NCBI GenBank assembly: GCA_963833655.1
Contig: CAWHYL010000006.1
Location: 62,001-126,000 of the forward strand
Length of the DNA: 64,000 nt
Direction: 5' to 3'
DNA from: 3-1-20CM-4-69-9 sp963833655
GTDB lineage: Bacteria > Actinomycetota > Thermoleophilia > Gaiellales > Gaiellaceae
Below, piece by piece: positions 1 through 8,476 of the stretch. The notes below the pieces were generated by a model. That model searched no databases. It saw only the letters and a list, made by a program, of their open reading frames with translations, and was not told the origin of the DNA. Both the position numbers and the translations under genes were made by a program. The stretch's first letter is position 1, and every line of letters begins with the position of its first letter.

Positions 1-1505
1 CGCGCGACGGTCGAGTCGAGCGCGTTTGCCGTCCACACACTCCCCGGCGTGACGGCGAGGGCGCTTGGGCCCCCGCCGACGCGAACGGTCGCAAGCACGT
101 TGCCCGCGCGAGGGTCGACCTCACTCACGGTCCCACCGTCGTAGTCAGCAACCCAGAGCGCCTGGTCGGTCACGGCGAGCGCACTCGGCGGGCTCGACAG
201 GGTTACAGTGCGGCGGACCGTCCCGGTGTCCGGATCGATCTCGAGCAGCGAGGCGTCCGTCGCATCGGCGATCCAGAGGGCACCCCGCCCGAAGCCGAGC
301 GCCGACAGCCGGCTGCCGCCGAGCCGGATCGTCTGCGTGACCGTTCCGGTCGATGGGTCGATCCGCGCGACGCGGTCGCCGGCGACGTTCGCCGCCCACA
401 CCGAACCAGCTCCGACGGCGAGGACACTCGGCGAGCCACCGATCGTGATGCGGTCCCCGACGGTCCGCCGCCTTGGGTCGACCCGCTCGACGGCACCCCG
501 GCCCGGTTCGGCGATCCAAAGCGAGCCGTACCCGCTCGCAACCGCTGCTGGCGCGCCCGTAACTTCGAGCGCCGCATGCAGCGCGTCCGCGTGAGCCGCG
601 ACCTCGACGAGCCCGTCGGAGCCGAAGGCGACGGAATCCGACGAGCTTCCGAGGGCGACAGCCACGCCGATGCCCGTGCCAACGATCACTGCGGCCGCAG
701 CGGCCGCCGCAATCCGCCGGCGGTTCAACCCCCACCGCGGCGCAGTCTCGGCCGGAGGAACTGGCGGCGCGAGTGTCGGATCGTGCGCGAGGATGGCCCG
801 TTCGAGATCCTGCAGCGCGCGGCCGGGCTCAAGCCCGAGCTCCTCCGCGAGGCGATACCTGCCCGCGCGATATGCGTCGAGCGCGCGGGCCTGCTGGCCT
901 GACCGGTAAAGCGTGACCATCAGCTGCCCGAGCAGGCGCTCGCGGAACGGGTGCTCCCGCACAAGCCGCTCGAGCTCTCCGATGAGCTCAGCGGCACGAC
1001 CGGAGGCAAGGTCTGCCTCGATCCGCTCCTCCAAGGCGCTGAGGCGGCGTTCTTCGAGCGCTGCGGCGGCCTCGGCCGCAAACGGCTCGTAAAGGAGGTC
1101 GGCGAGTGCCGCCCCGCGCCACTCGGCAAGGGCCGCACTCAGCGTCGCGGCGGCGTCGGCGGCCTCGCCAGTCGCAAGCTGTTCGCGTCCGCGCGCGACG
1201 AGCTCGTCGAAGCGGTCGAGGTCGACCTCGGCAGGGTCCGCCCGTAGGACGTATCCACCGGCGCGGCGCGTCAGCCGGTCCGCACCGAGGAGCTTCCGCA
1301 GGCGCGAGACGTACGCATCGAGCGTATGCGCGGCCGAGGCCGGCGGCCGCTCGGCCCAGAGGGCGTCGATCAGCCTGTCCCGCGAGACGACTGTGTTCCG
1401 CTCGAGGAGAAGGACGGCGAGCAGGGCACGCTGCTTCGGCCCACCCAGCGACAGCTCCCGTTCTTCGTCACGCGCCTCGATCGGGCCGAGAACGCTGAAG
1501 TCCAC
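1..1505 (-). CDS. SARP/BTAD-family regulator with beta-propeller, C-terminus cut by window edge
   Basis: The reading frame runs leftward off the window. It starts with the classic SARP opening V-D-F-S-V-L-G-P-I-E, followed by LGGPKQRALLA, the OmpR-like winged helix, then a BTAD helical domain (LYEPFAAEAAAALEERRL; LGLEPGRALQDLE). A hydrophobic segment (IAAAAAAAVIVGTGIGVAVAL) comes next, then NHL/YVTN-like propeller blades (SLWIAEPG, SVWAANVAGDRVARIDP, ALWVADYDGGTVSEVDP). About 500 codons are visible. It is a clear paralogue of the complete gene at 8514-11813, so it probably also ends in a solute-binding domain beyond the edge. I chose GTG at 1505 because it opens the conserved fold; an in-frame ATG at 1568 exists. 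It is divergent from the secreted-protein gene at 1605. Family is certain; signal and targets are unknown. Confidence 0.88.
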   Translation of the reverse strand, partial: MDFSVLGPIEARDEERELSLGGPKQRALLAVLLLERNTVVSRDRLIDALWAERPPASAAHTLDAYVSRLRKLLGADRLTRRAGGYVLRADPAEVDLDRFDELVARGREQLATGEAADAAATLSAALAEWRGAALADLLYEPFAAEAAAALEERRLSALEERIEADLASGRAAELIGELERLVREHPFRERLLGQLMVTLYRSGQQARALDAYRAGRYRLAEELGLEPGRALQDLERAILAHDPTLAPPVPPAETAPRWGLNRRRIAAAAAAAVIVGTGIGVAVALGSSSDSVAFGSDGLVEVAAHADALHAALEVTGAPAAVASGYGSLWIAEPGRGAVERVDPRRRTVGDRITIGGSPSVLAVGAGSVWAANVAGDRVARIDPSTGTVTQTIRLGGSRLSALGFGRGALWIADATDASLLEIDPDTGTVRRTVTLSSPPSALAVTDQALWVADYDGGTVSEVDPRAGNVLATVRVGGGPSALAVTPGSVWTANALDSTVA

Positions 1506-1604
1506 GTCGCTAGTGAAGCACTCTTGCGACGCGATTACGACATTCGTGCGAGGCGCCGGAGCCACCATCGCAAGCATCAACCCGACGCGGACAGGAGGTT
1601 CGCC

Positions 1605-2423
1605 ATGTTCCGGCTGTTGCTCCTCGGAGCGCTCACACCCATCGCGGCCACGGCAGTCTCGGCGGCTGCCGTCAGCGGCCCCCAGCGCCTCACCGTCACC
1701 TCGAGCATCGACGGCAAGAAGGTGCTACCGCAGATGACCCGCTGGGTCGCACACCCGAACGTCGCACCCGCCGACGTCACCGAGCTCGACTTCCTGATCG
1801 ACGGGAAGCTGCGCTGGGTCGAGCACCGCTCGCCATACAACTACGGGAGCGACGACGACAAGGGCCACCTCGGATACCTGTTCACGAGCTGGCTCGCGCC
1901 GGGGAAGCATCGGTTCACGGCCCGCGTGAAGACGAACAGCGGGCGGAGCGCAACCGACGTCGTCCTCGCGCGCGTCCTCGCCGCTCCCGCGCCGCCCGCG
2001 GCGCTCGCGGGAACGTGGACGCGGACGGTGAAGGACGCGGACACCAAGAAGGCGGACCCCAGATACGGCACCGACAACGTCCCGCCGCCCGGGAAGTGGA
2101 GGCTCATCGTCGACAGGACCGGCATTTGGGAGCTCGACCCGCTCGGCACCGGGATCGTGCAGGGCTACACGGTGAGCGGCAACGTACTGCGCTCACTGGC
2201 GCCGATTCAGATGGTGCCACGGCAGGCGAGCGGCGACCCTGGCGAGATCAAGCGATTCGGCTCACGGATCGCCGCCGGCGGCGGCATCGACTGCGACGAA
2301 TCGGGACCGTTTGGCACCTACCGCTGGGCGGTGAGCGGTAACGCGCTGACCCTCAGCGTCCTCCGCGAGCGCTGCGGCCAGCGGCGGGCGATCTACGAGG
2401 GAACATGGACGCGCGTGCGCTGA
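1605..2423 (+). CDS. Secreted protein of unknown function
   Basis: The protein has 272 residues. A signal peptide (MFRLLLLGALTPIAATAVSA) precedes an Ig-like region mentioning VTELDFLIDGKLRW and LAPGKHRFTARV, which resembles the beta-sandwich attached to many secreted carbohydrate-active proteins. A second domain, from about residue 140 (LAGTWTRTV, KWRLIVDRTGIWELDP), looks like a lipocalin-type barrel. AGGAGG at 1593-1598 is well spaced from this ATG, so the longer upstream frame is not used. It is divergent from the SARP-type regulator on the left, the same arrangement as at 11.8-11.9 kb. I cannot name a family with confidence. Confidence 0.8.
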   Translation: MFRLLLLGALTPIAATAVSAAAVSGPQRLTVTSSIDGKKVLPQMTRWVAHPNVAPADVTELDFLIDGKLRWVEHRSPYNYGSDDDKGHLGYLFTSWLAPGKHRFTARVKTNSGRSATDVVLARVLAAPAPPAALAGTWTRTVKDADTKKADPRYGTDNVPPPGKWRLIVDRTGIWELDPLGTGIVQGYTVSGNVLRSLAPIQMVPRQASGDPGEIKRFGSRIAAGGGIDCDESGPFGTYRWAVSGNALTLSVLRERCGQRRAIYEGTWTRVR

Positions 2424-2567
2424 GCCAGCCCGGCACGGGGCAGGGATCAAGTTCATGACCTGACACAACTGCAGCGAACGGCACCGAAAGTCATGAAGCT
2501 GGTTCCGGCTTCGCTCGAGCATGGTCGAAGGCGCTCAACGTTGTGGGCGAACCCGTATGCACGTCGT

Positions 2568-2603
2568 GGGGGTAAAGCGCGGGTTCGAGTCCCGTCGCTC
2601 CCG
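2568..2603 (+). repeat. tRNA 3'-end-like fragment, copy 1
   Basis: GCGGGTTCGAGTCCCGT (2579-2595) folds as a T-arm with a five-pair stem and the TTCGAGT loop. It is followed by CGCTCCC, the 3' strand of an acceptor stem, and a G discriminator. No matching GGGAGCG lies about 70 nt upstream and no anticodon arm can be drawn, so this is not a complete tRNA. Thirty-six bases match copy 2 (5850-5885) with one change. It lies in the 268-base gap between the secreted protein and the HTTM operon, which otherwise holds only a short inverted repeat (TTCATGAC/GTCATGAA near 2451 and 2490). Confidence 0.75.
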
Positions 2604-2691
2604 CTAGACCGCCGAGGTCTGCACGCTTCGTTCGCAGCGCGCTCGGGTTCGGCCGTCGTCGCGAGTGCTCGAACTGTTGGAATAGCGCTCG

Positions 2692-3066
2692 ATGGGCGCA
2701 GCACCGCGCCATGCCCGACCGTTTGTTGCCGTCTTCGTCGCGATGGTCGTGATCTGCGCACTGGCGCCGCTGAACCTCTGGCCGTTCTCGAACTGGGAGC
2801 TCTTCAGCCGGCTCCGCGGGCCCGTCCAGACCTACTGGGAAGCCGACGTCCTGCACCACGGCCTTGTCTCGGACTTCACCGTCGGATCGCCTACGGCGTG
2901 TGCGCAGCTTCTGCGAAGCGCGACGGCTCGGTTCGGGCCGACGACAGGCATACGGATCTATCACGTCGAGCGTCTTCTCTCAGACCGCATCGCTGCCGAA
3001 GCGACGCCGCCTGATCGGAGGCTCGTCGCCACCTGCACGGCGAAAGGCGTGCGTGCGCCGGGCTGA
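2692..3066 (+). CDS. Small HTTM-associated membrane protein
   Basis: The protein has 124 residues: one N-terminal transmembrane helix (FVAVFVAMVVICALAPL) and a short outside domain starting NLWPFSNWELFS. The PFSxWxLFS signature is seen in small proteins encoded beside HTTM-domain genes. Its stop lies 14 bases inside the HTTM gene, so the two are translationally coupled. Probably an accessory subunit of the HTTM protein; its biochemical role is unknown. The ribosome-binding site is weak. Confidence 0.7.
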   Translation: MGAAPRHARPFVAVFVAMVVICALAPLNLWPFSNWELFSRLRGPVQTYWEADVLHHGLVSDFTVGSPTACAQLLRSATARFGPTTGIRIYHVERLLSDRIAAEATPPDRRLVATCTAKGVRAPG

Positions 3067-3925
3067 CCGGTGGATCTTTGCACCGGAAGATGCGAGGCGC
3101 CTCGCCGGCGTTCGCATCGGCCTCTGCCTCCTGCTCGCCTACCGCCTCTCCGCGCACGACTACGACGTGTTCGCTGCACGCCACTTCCGCTTCCTCCCGC
3201 ACTCGTACATGGACGCCTTCGCGCACATGCCGTCGCCCGACGTCGCAACCGGGTTGCAGGCGCTCGGCATCGCCGCTGCGCTCGCTGCGGCGCTCGGCCT
3301 CGCACTCCGGTTCACCCTCCCGGCTGCGTTCGTCTCCGGGCTGATCCTGGACGGCATGCTCAACAGCGCGGGCCGCGTGATGGTGCGAGATGCACTCCTG
3401 ATGTTGTGCCTCGCCGTCATCGTCGCGGCCGGACGCGCGGCGGGGGAGGTTTGGGCCGTACACGCACCGAACCGGGAAGCGCTCGGCGAACGCTACGGCT
3501 GGCCGATCCGCACCGCGATGGTCGTCATCGCGCTCGCGTACTTCTTCGCTGCATTTCAGAAGTGGCGCTACTCGGGATTCGCCTGGTTCACCAGCGACAA
3601 TCTCCGGTGGATCCTGTACGCGCAAGCACATCCGAACGGATTCGCGCTGTTCATCGCCGATCGTCCAGTACTCGCGCATCTGTTCGCGGCGGGGGCGCTG
3701 CTGCTCGAGACATTGTTTCCACTCGTGCTCTTCATGCCGAGGCTGCGCTGGCTGCTCATTCCGGCCGTCGTGACGATGCACGTGGCGATTCGAATCGCCC
3801 TCGGACTCGATTATTCGGCGCAGTGGCTGGCCGTGCTGATCGTCTTCGTCAATTGGCCGGTCGTCCTCGATTCGACGCGACGCATGCTGGCGCCCGTCAC
3901 GGCGCGGCGGGAGATCGCGCGTTGA
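3053..3925 (+). CDS. HTTM-domain membrane protein (vitamin K-dependent carboxylase-like)
   Basis: The protein has 290 residues. It opens with RIGLCLLLAYRLSAHDYD and the segment RHFRFLPHSYMDAF, then has several transmembrane helices and the patch YFFAAFQKWRYSGFAWF. This matches the HTTM fold shared with gamma-glutamyl carboxylase, but the bacterial HTTM/DCC members have no settled reaction. GTG at 3053 overlaps the preceding gene, and the stop overlaps the TTG of the next gene (TTGA). Placement with a DCC thiol protein and a GT-C glycosyltransferase suggests work on envelope lipids or proteins; that is inference. Confidence 0.8.
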   Translation: MRRADRWIFAPEDARRLAGVRIGLCLLLAYRLSAHDYDVFAARHFRFLPHSYMDAFAHMPSPDVATGLQALGIAAALAAALGLALRFTLPAAFVSGLILDGMLNSAGRVMVRDALLMLCLAVIVAAGRAAGEVWAVHAPNREALGERYGWPIRTAMVVIALAYFFAAFQKWRYSGFAWFTSDNLRWILYAQAHPNGFALFIADRPVLAHLFAAGALLLETLFPLVLFMPRLRWLLIPAVVTMHVAIRIALGLDYSAQWLAVLIVFVNWPVVLDSTRRMLAPVTARREIAR

Positions 3926-4314
3926 GCTCCGAGGCGCAGAGCGTCCTGCTTTACGACGAGGACTGCGGCTTCTGCAGGTGGTCGCTCGACAAGATCCTCG
4001 CCTGGGATCGCGCGAAGCGCGTCCGTCCGGTTGCGATCCAGAGCGACGAAGGGTCGAAGCTGCTCGCGTCGATCGCTCCCGACACGCGCCTCGATTCGTG
4101 GCACCTCCTCCGCGATGATGGGAAGCTCTTCTCGGCAGGGGCAGCCGCCGAACCCCTCGCGGGGATGCTTCCCGGTGGCCGCCCGCTCGCCGCCGTCTTC
4201 GCAGCGTTTCCCGGTGTCACGGAACGGGCCTATCGGTTCGTCGCCCGTCATCGCTCCGGGCTGGCCCGGCTCCTGCGCGTCGACGCAACTTGTCGGGTGC
4301 GTTCCCGTGCCTGA
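3922..4314 (+). CDS. DCC-family thiol-disulfide oxidoreductase (DUF393)
   Basis: The protein has 130 residues with the diagnostic N-terminal motif LLYDEDCGFCRWSLDKIL, that is DxxCxxC after a beta strand, giving the family its name. A thioredoxin-like redox role is proposed for the family. It starts at TTG overlapping the HTTM stop by four bases, and its own stop overlaps the GTG of the mannosyltransferase gene. DCC proteins are often fused to or encoded beside HTTM proteins, as here. Confidence 0.85.
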   Translation: MSSEAQSVLLYDEDCGFCRWSLDKILAWDRAKRVRPVAIQSDEGSKLLASIAPDTRLDSWHLLRDDGKLFSAGAAAEPLAGMLPGGRPLAAVFAAFPGVTERAYRFVARHRSGLARLLRVDATCRVRSRA

Positions 4315-5857
4315 ACGGACCTCCCGACACGCGAAGGCCGCTCTGGCAACACTCGTCGCCGGCTACTTCGCAATGGCGATCGTGGCAGGCGCTCAGAACT
4401 CGCCGCTCACGGTCCTGCTGCCGAACGGTGCGACTCCGCCGACCTGGGCGCGCTCGCTTGCCGACGCGGCGGATCTTGCCGATGTTGGACGCCGCGGACT
4501 GACAGCAGTCGCGTGGGTGCTCTTGATCGTCGTGGTCGCGGCGTTTGCGGTCGTCGTCCTCGAGGCGTGGTCGGGAAGGATTCGACTCGGCGCTGTGCTG
4601 AGTGCAGCGTCTTGCAGCCTGCTCGTCGCAGTCGCAGCTCCGCTTCTCCTTTCGCGCGACGTCTATACGTACGCGGCTTACGGACGCATCGAGGCGTTGT
4701 ACCGGGGGAATCCGTACCTCACGACTCTGTCGGCGTTTCCGCACGATCGTTTCGTCGCTGTGACATCAGTGCAGTGGCTTCACACACGCTCGCACTACGG
4801 TCCGCTGTTCACCCTGGCGAGCGCAGGGCTCGCCAAGGCGTGGTCAGGTTCGGTGGGTGGAACGATCCTCGCGTTCAAGGTCCTCGCAGGCATCTCGATC
4901 GCGGTAGCCACGGGTCTCGTCGTGGTCGCCGCGCGGAAGATCCGCCCGGAACGCGCAGCGCTTGCCGCCGCGCTGGTCGGCCTGAATCCTGTGATCGTTG
5001 TGCACACGGTAGGAGGCGGTCACGTCGACGCGGTCATTGCTGTGCCGCTTGCGGCAGCGTGTGCACTCGTCGTGACGGAGCCGCGCAACCGATCCGCACG
5101 CGCGTTCGCGATCACCGCGCTGATCACGCTGGCGTGTCTCGTCAAGACCGTGATGCTGCCCATCCTCCTGTTGTGGTTTTTGTGGCTCGCTCGTCCTCGC
5201 GGCCTCCGAGCTCTTCTACCCCACCTGCTCGTGACGGTTGTGCTCACCGTTGCGGCGGCGGGAGCATTCTTCTCGGGAACACACCCGTTGGCGCCGTTCG
5301 CCAGCCTCGGAGGAATCGAGTTTTGGGCCAGCCCCTCGCATTTCGTCGCCGTCGTCGTGCAGACGTTCGTTACGCCGCTTGCAGGTGCGAATGCAGGACA
5401 CGATGCACGCGTCGCGACGGAGGCAGCCTTTCTCATGCTCTTCGCCGTCCTCCTGTGGCGACTCGTCCGACGCGTGCGAGAAGCGGACGTGCGAGCGCCT
5501 CTCGCGGAGTGGGGAATCGCGATGTTCGTGCTCGCGCTGTCGCTGCCGTACCTCCTGCCGTGGTACGCGACGTGGTTCGTTCTCTTCCTCGCATTCTTCG
5601 ACGACCCAGTGCTCACATTTGCCGGCGTGTTCGCCAGCATCGTGCTTGCGCTGACGCTCGTTCCCGCGGATCCGTTTCACGGCTTGACGACGCCGGCGGT
5701 GATGGATGGAGTCCACTACGGCGCCGCCCCGCTCCTGCTCATCGTGCTCCTCGTGATCGCGGCGCGCCTACGACCCCCTCGGGTGGGAGGCACCGAACGT
5801 CGTCGGCGGGCGGTCTCGGACCTGGTGGCCCTGTTCGCAAGCGGGTCGCGGGGGTAA
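4307..5857 (+). CDS. GT-C family polyprenol-phosphate mannosyltransferase (MptA/MptB-like)
   Basis: The protein has 516 residues and about 12 transmembrane segments. The loop LLSRDVYTYAAYGRIEAL followed by GNPY is the acidic motif region of MptA/MptB-type alpha-1,6-mannosyltransferases, which use polyprenol-phosphate mannose outside the membrane. Later come GGGHVDAV and SLPYLLPWYATWF. It overlaps the DCC gene, closing a four-gene operon. Its last residues and its TAA stop lie inside tRNA-like fragment copy 2, so the natural C-terminus may have been replaced. The exact acceptor is unknown. Confidence 0.82.
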   Translation: MPERTSRHAKAALATLVAGYFAMAIVAGAQNSPLTVLLPNGATPPTWARSLADAADLADVGRRGLTAVAWVLLIVVVAAFAVVVLEAWSGRIRLGAVLSAASCSLLVAVAAPLLLSRDVYTYAAYGRIEALYRGNPYLTTLSAFPHDRFVAVTSVQWLHTRSHYGPLFTLASAGLAKAWSGSVGGTILAFKVLAGISIAVATGLVVVAARKIRPERAALAAALVGLNPVIVVHTVGGGHVDAVIAVPLAAACALVVTEPRNRSARAFAITALITLACLVKTVMLPILLLWFLWLARPRGLRALLPHLLVTVVLTVAAAGAFFSGTHPLAPFASLGGIEFWASPSHFVAVVVQTFVTPLAGANAGHDARVATEAAFLMLFAVLLWRLVRRVREADVRAPLAEWGIAMFVLALSLPYLLPWYATWFVLFLAFFDDPVLTFAGVFASIVLALTLVPADPFHGLTTPAVMDGVHYGAAPLLLIVLLVIAARLRPPRVGGTERRRRAVSDLVALFASGSRG

Positions 5858-5885
5858 AGCGCGGGCTCGAGTCCCGTCGCTCCCG
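5850..5885 (+). repeat. tRNA 3'-end-like fragment, copy 2
   Basis: The same 36 bases as copy 1 with one T-to-C change in the T-loop boundary (GCGGGCTCGAGTCCC). It supplies the stop codon (TAA at 5855-5857) of the mannosyltransferase and ends 25 bases before the stop of the convergent ECF sigma gene. Confidence 0.75.
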
Positions 5886-5910
5886 GCTGAGTTCCTCTTG
5901 ATCGGGTCGC

Positions 5911-6801
5911 TTACGGCGCTCCGGAGATCTGCGCCTTTACCCGGGAGAGCTTGGCCGGGTCGACGACGAAGTCGATCGCAGTGATGCGGCCCCTGGCGAC
6001 TGTCAGCGCAACGACCGTGAACAGCGTCCCATCGGGCCGCCCGACGACTGCGCCGGCGACGCCGTTGACGATCGCCGGGCGGCTGTACGGAGCGAGCGCC
6101 ATCCACCGCCGCGCCTCGGCGAGGACTTCTCCGGCGCCGACAATGGGCTCGCGTGCGAGCGGGCTGCCCGGCCCGGCGTCGACCCGCAGCGTGACTCCAG
6201 GGTCAAGCATCTCGAGGAGCGCGTCGAAGTCGCCTTCGCGGGCGGCGGCGAGGAAGGCGTCGACGACTCGCTTCTGCTCGGCGAGCTCGACGTCCGGCAC
6301 GGGCGTGGCACCCTGCACCCGCCTGCGCGCTCGGCTGGCGAGCTGGCGCGCCGCCTCGGGGCTGCGCCCGACGATCGGCGCGATCTCGTCGAACGGCATC
6401 GCGAACATGTCGTGCAGGACGAACGCGAGTCGCTCTGCCGGCGCAAGCGTCTCGAGCACGATGTAAAGGGCGAGGCCGACGCCGTCGGCGATCACCACCT
6501 CCTCTTCGGGTGTGGGTCCGCCGTCGACGGCCACGATCGGCTCGGGCATCCACGAGCCGACGAACTCCTCGCGGCGCGACCGTCGCGTTCGAAGCATGTC
6601 CAGACACACACGACCGACCACGGTCGTCAGCCACGCCCCGAGGTTCTCGACTGAGGAGTCGTCGGTGCGGTTGAGTCGGAGCCAAGCTTCCTGCACGGCG
6701 TCGTCGGCCTCGTCGAGCGTGCCGAGCATCCGGTACGCGATGCGGCGGAGGTGCGGCCGCTCCCTTTCGAACCGCTTTGCGAGGACGTCTCGATCGTTCA
6801 T
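5911..6801 (-). CDS. sigJ: ECF41-type RNA polymerase sigma factor
   Basis: The protein has 296 residues. Sigma region 2 (LRRIAYRMLGTLDEADDAVQEAWLR) and region 4 (LAPAERLAFVLHDMFAMPFDEIA) are followed by a fused SnoaL/NTF2-like domain (VVDAFLAAAREGDFDALLEML). This is the layout of group ECF41, whose C-terminal extension tunes activity in place of a separate anti-sigma factor. The ATG lies 12 bases after a perfect ECF41 promoter, so the gene should be autoregulated with an almost leaderless transcript. ECF41 genes normally sit beside a carboxymuconolactone decarboxylase, oxidoreductase or epimerase gene; here the partner is an MFS transporter. Confidence 0.93.
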   Translation of the reverse strand: MNDRDVLAKRFERERPHLRRIAYRMLGTLDEADDAVQEAWLRLNRTDDSSVENLGAWLTTVVGRVCLDMLRTRRSRREEFVGSWMPEPIVAVDGGPTPEEEVVIADGVGLALYIVLETLAPAERLAFVLHDMFAMPFDEIAPIVGRSPEAARQLASRARRRVQGATPVPDVELAEQKRVVDAFLAAAREGDFDALLEMLDPGVTLRVDAGPGSPLAREPIVGAGEVLAEARRWMALAPYSRPAIVNGVAGAVVGRPDGTLFTVVALTVARGRITAIDFVVDPAKLSRVKAQISGAP

Positions 6802-6813
6802 CTCACCGGTAAC

Positions 6814-6840
6814 GACGTACTGACGCCGCGGATTGTGACA
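6814..6840 (-). promoter_or_regulatory. ECF41-type promoter of the sigma gene
   Basis: On the minus strand TGTCACA (6840-6834), 16 bases, then CGTC (6817-6814). This equals the published ECF41 consensus exactly. The sigma gene starts at 6801. Confidence 0.85.
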
Positions 6841-6850
6841 ACCGGCCGCC

Positions 6851-6877
6851 GGTCACGAATCCTGCCTGCGATCCGTC
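6851..6877 (+). promoter_or_regulatory. ECF41-like promoter of the MFS gene
   Basis: GGTCACG (6851-6857), 16 bases, then CGTC (6874-6877). Five of seven -35 bases and the whole -10 match, and the spacing is the same as in the divergent promoter. It gives the MFS gene a leader of about 30 bases containing AAGGAGA. Confidence 0.65.
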
Positions 6878-6914
6878 GAGACAGCGAACAGACCGAATCG
6901 CAAGGAGACAGATC

Positions 6915-8387
6915 ATGCTCACCGCAGTACGTGAACCATCATTTCTTGCGACCCGCCGAGGCAAGCTCACGCTTGCGCTCCTGTGCGGGATCGCCTTTCT
7001 CGACTTCGTCGACGGGTCGATCACGAACGTCGCCCTGCCGTCCATCCGCAGCTCGCTCCACTTCTCCGTCGACGGGCTGACCTGGGTCCCGAGCGCGTAC
7101 TTGGTGACCTACGGCGGCTTCATGCTGCTCGGCGGGCGGCTCGCCGACCTGCTCGGCCGTCGCCGCGTTCTCGTCACCGGGATCGCAACGATCGCAATCT
7201 CGTCGCTCGTCGGCGGGTTCGCCCAGAGCGCGGGCGTCCTCGTCGGTGCGCGTCTCGCTCAGGGGCTCGGCGCGGCGCTCACACTCCCCACTGCCCTTTC
7301 GATCCTGACGACCAAGTTCGCCGAGGGGAGGGACCGGAACACGGCGCTCGGCGCCTGGGGCGGCACAGGCGGGCTCGCTTCCGCCATCGGTGTCCTCGTC
7401 GGAGGTGTGCTGACGGAGGGTCTCGGCTGGCGTTGGGTGATGTTCGTCAACCCGATCGCGTGCGCGCTCCTGGTCGTGCCGGTCTTCCGTCTGCTCGAGG
7501 GCGAGCGTGGACGTCGTCGGCTCGTGAACTTCGACGCAGTCGGTGCCGCGCTCGTCACGGGCGGGATGCTTCTGCTCGTCTACGGGCTCGTGCGTGCCCC
7601 AATCGCCGGCTGGGGCAGCGCGCGAACGGTCGGCGTCCTGGCCACTGCAGCGGCTGTCCTCGCACTGTTTCTCGTCAACGAGCGTCGGCAGCGCGCGCCG
7701 CTCGTGCCGTTCTCGATCTTCCGGATCAACGGCCTGGGCTTCGCGAACGTAACCCAGCTCGTCGCTTTCGCCGGCTTCCTGGCGCTGTTCTTCTACGTCA
7801 CGCTGTACATGCAGAACGTCCTCGGCTACTCGGCGCTTCAGACTGGGCTCGCGTATCTGCCGCTCTGCGGCATCGCCGTTGTCAGTGCCGGGATCTCGTC
7901 TCAGCTGCTCTCGCGCGTCGGCACCCGACCCGTGATGGTCGTCGGTGCGCTGATCGGCGCCGCGGGCCTCTACTGGCTGTCGCGCATCCCTGTCGGAGGC
8001 TCGTACGCGGCAGACCTGCTGCCCGGCCTGCTGCTCGTCGGGCTCGGTATCGCCGGCCTGTTCGTCGCCGTCGCAACCGCCGCGAACGCCGGCGTGCCTG
8101 GCAACCTCGCGGGCCTGGCAGCCGCGCTGCTCAACTCCTCGCAGTGGCTCGGAGGGGCGCTCGGTCTCGCGATCTTCACGGCCGTGTCGACGAGCCGGAC
8201 GAACCACCTGCTCGCCTCGGGGGCGCCGGCGTCGCAGGCGCTCACGTCCGGCTTCCAGCGCGCGCTGCTCGTGGGGAGCATCTTCGTCCTCGCCTCCGCC
8301 GTGATCGCCCTGCGGGCGACGAACACGCGCGGGGAAACGGAAGAGCCGACAGTCGCGGCGGAGCCGGAGGCCTCGCTCGCGGCGTAA
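6915..8387 (+). CDS. DHA2-family MFS drug exporter (EmrB/QacA type, 14 TM)
   Basis: The protein has 490 residues. Helix 1 carries LDFVDGSITNVALPSI, the acidic motif of the 14-helix DHA2 family. The loop after helix 2 is GGRLADLLGRRRVL (motif A), and motif C appears as GGTGGLASAIGVLVGGVL. AAGGAGA precedes the ATG. It exports hydrophobic or cationic compounds by proton antiport in the family; the substrate here is unknown. Control by the ECF41 factor is likely from the shared promoter type. Confidence 0.9.
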   Translation: MLTAVREPSFLATRRGKLTLALLCGIAFLDFVDGSITNVALPSIRSSLHFSVDGLTWVPSAYLVTYGGFMLLGGRLADLLGRRRVLVTGIATIAISSLVGGFAQSAGVLVGARLAQGLGAALTLPTALSILTTKFAEGRDRNTALGAWGGTGGLASAIGVLVGGVLTEGLGWRWVMFVNPIACALLVVPVFRLLEGERGRRRLVNFDAVGAALVTGGMLLLVYGLVRAPIAGWGSARTVGVLATAAAVLALFLVNERRQRAPLVPFSIFRINGLGFANVTQLVAFAGFLALFFYVTLYMQNVLGYSALQTGLAYLPLCGIAVVSAGISSQLLSRVGTRPVMVVGALIGAAGLYWLSRIPVGGSYAADLLPGLLLVGLGIAGLFVAVATAANAGVPGNLAGLAAALLNSSQWLGGALGLAIFTAVSTSRTNHLLASGAPASQALTSGFQRALLVGSIFVLASAVIALRATNTRGETEEPTVAAEPEASLAA

Positions 8388-8425
8388 TGCATGCCGGCTG
8401 AACGACGCAGTTCCATTCGCAGAGA

Positions 8426-8458
8426 GCGAGCTCGTCGCCTTCCGGGCGACGAGCTCGC
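8426..8458. terminator. Strong hairpin between convergent genes
   Basis: A perfect 14-pair stem (8426-8439 with 8445-8458) and a five-base loop lie between the MFS stop and the stop of the convergent SARP fusion gene. There is no T-tract on either side, so this is a GC-rich bidirectional terminator or transcript-end structure. Confidence 0.7.
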
Positions 8459-8476
8459 CGGCACGGTCATGGAGTC

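Noticed and set aside
2453..2761. Minus-strand frames translating as GSDGTRTR or ATGLEPAL near 2.5, 5.8, 8.5 and 14.6 kb
   Set aside because: They are translations of the antisense strand of the tRNA-like fragments; such peptides are a familiar over-prediction and have no coding support.
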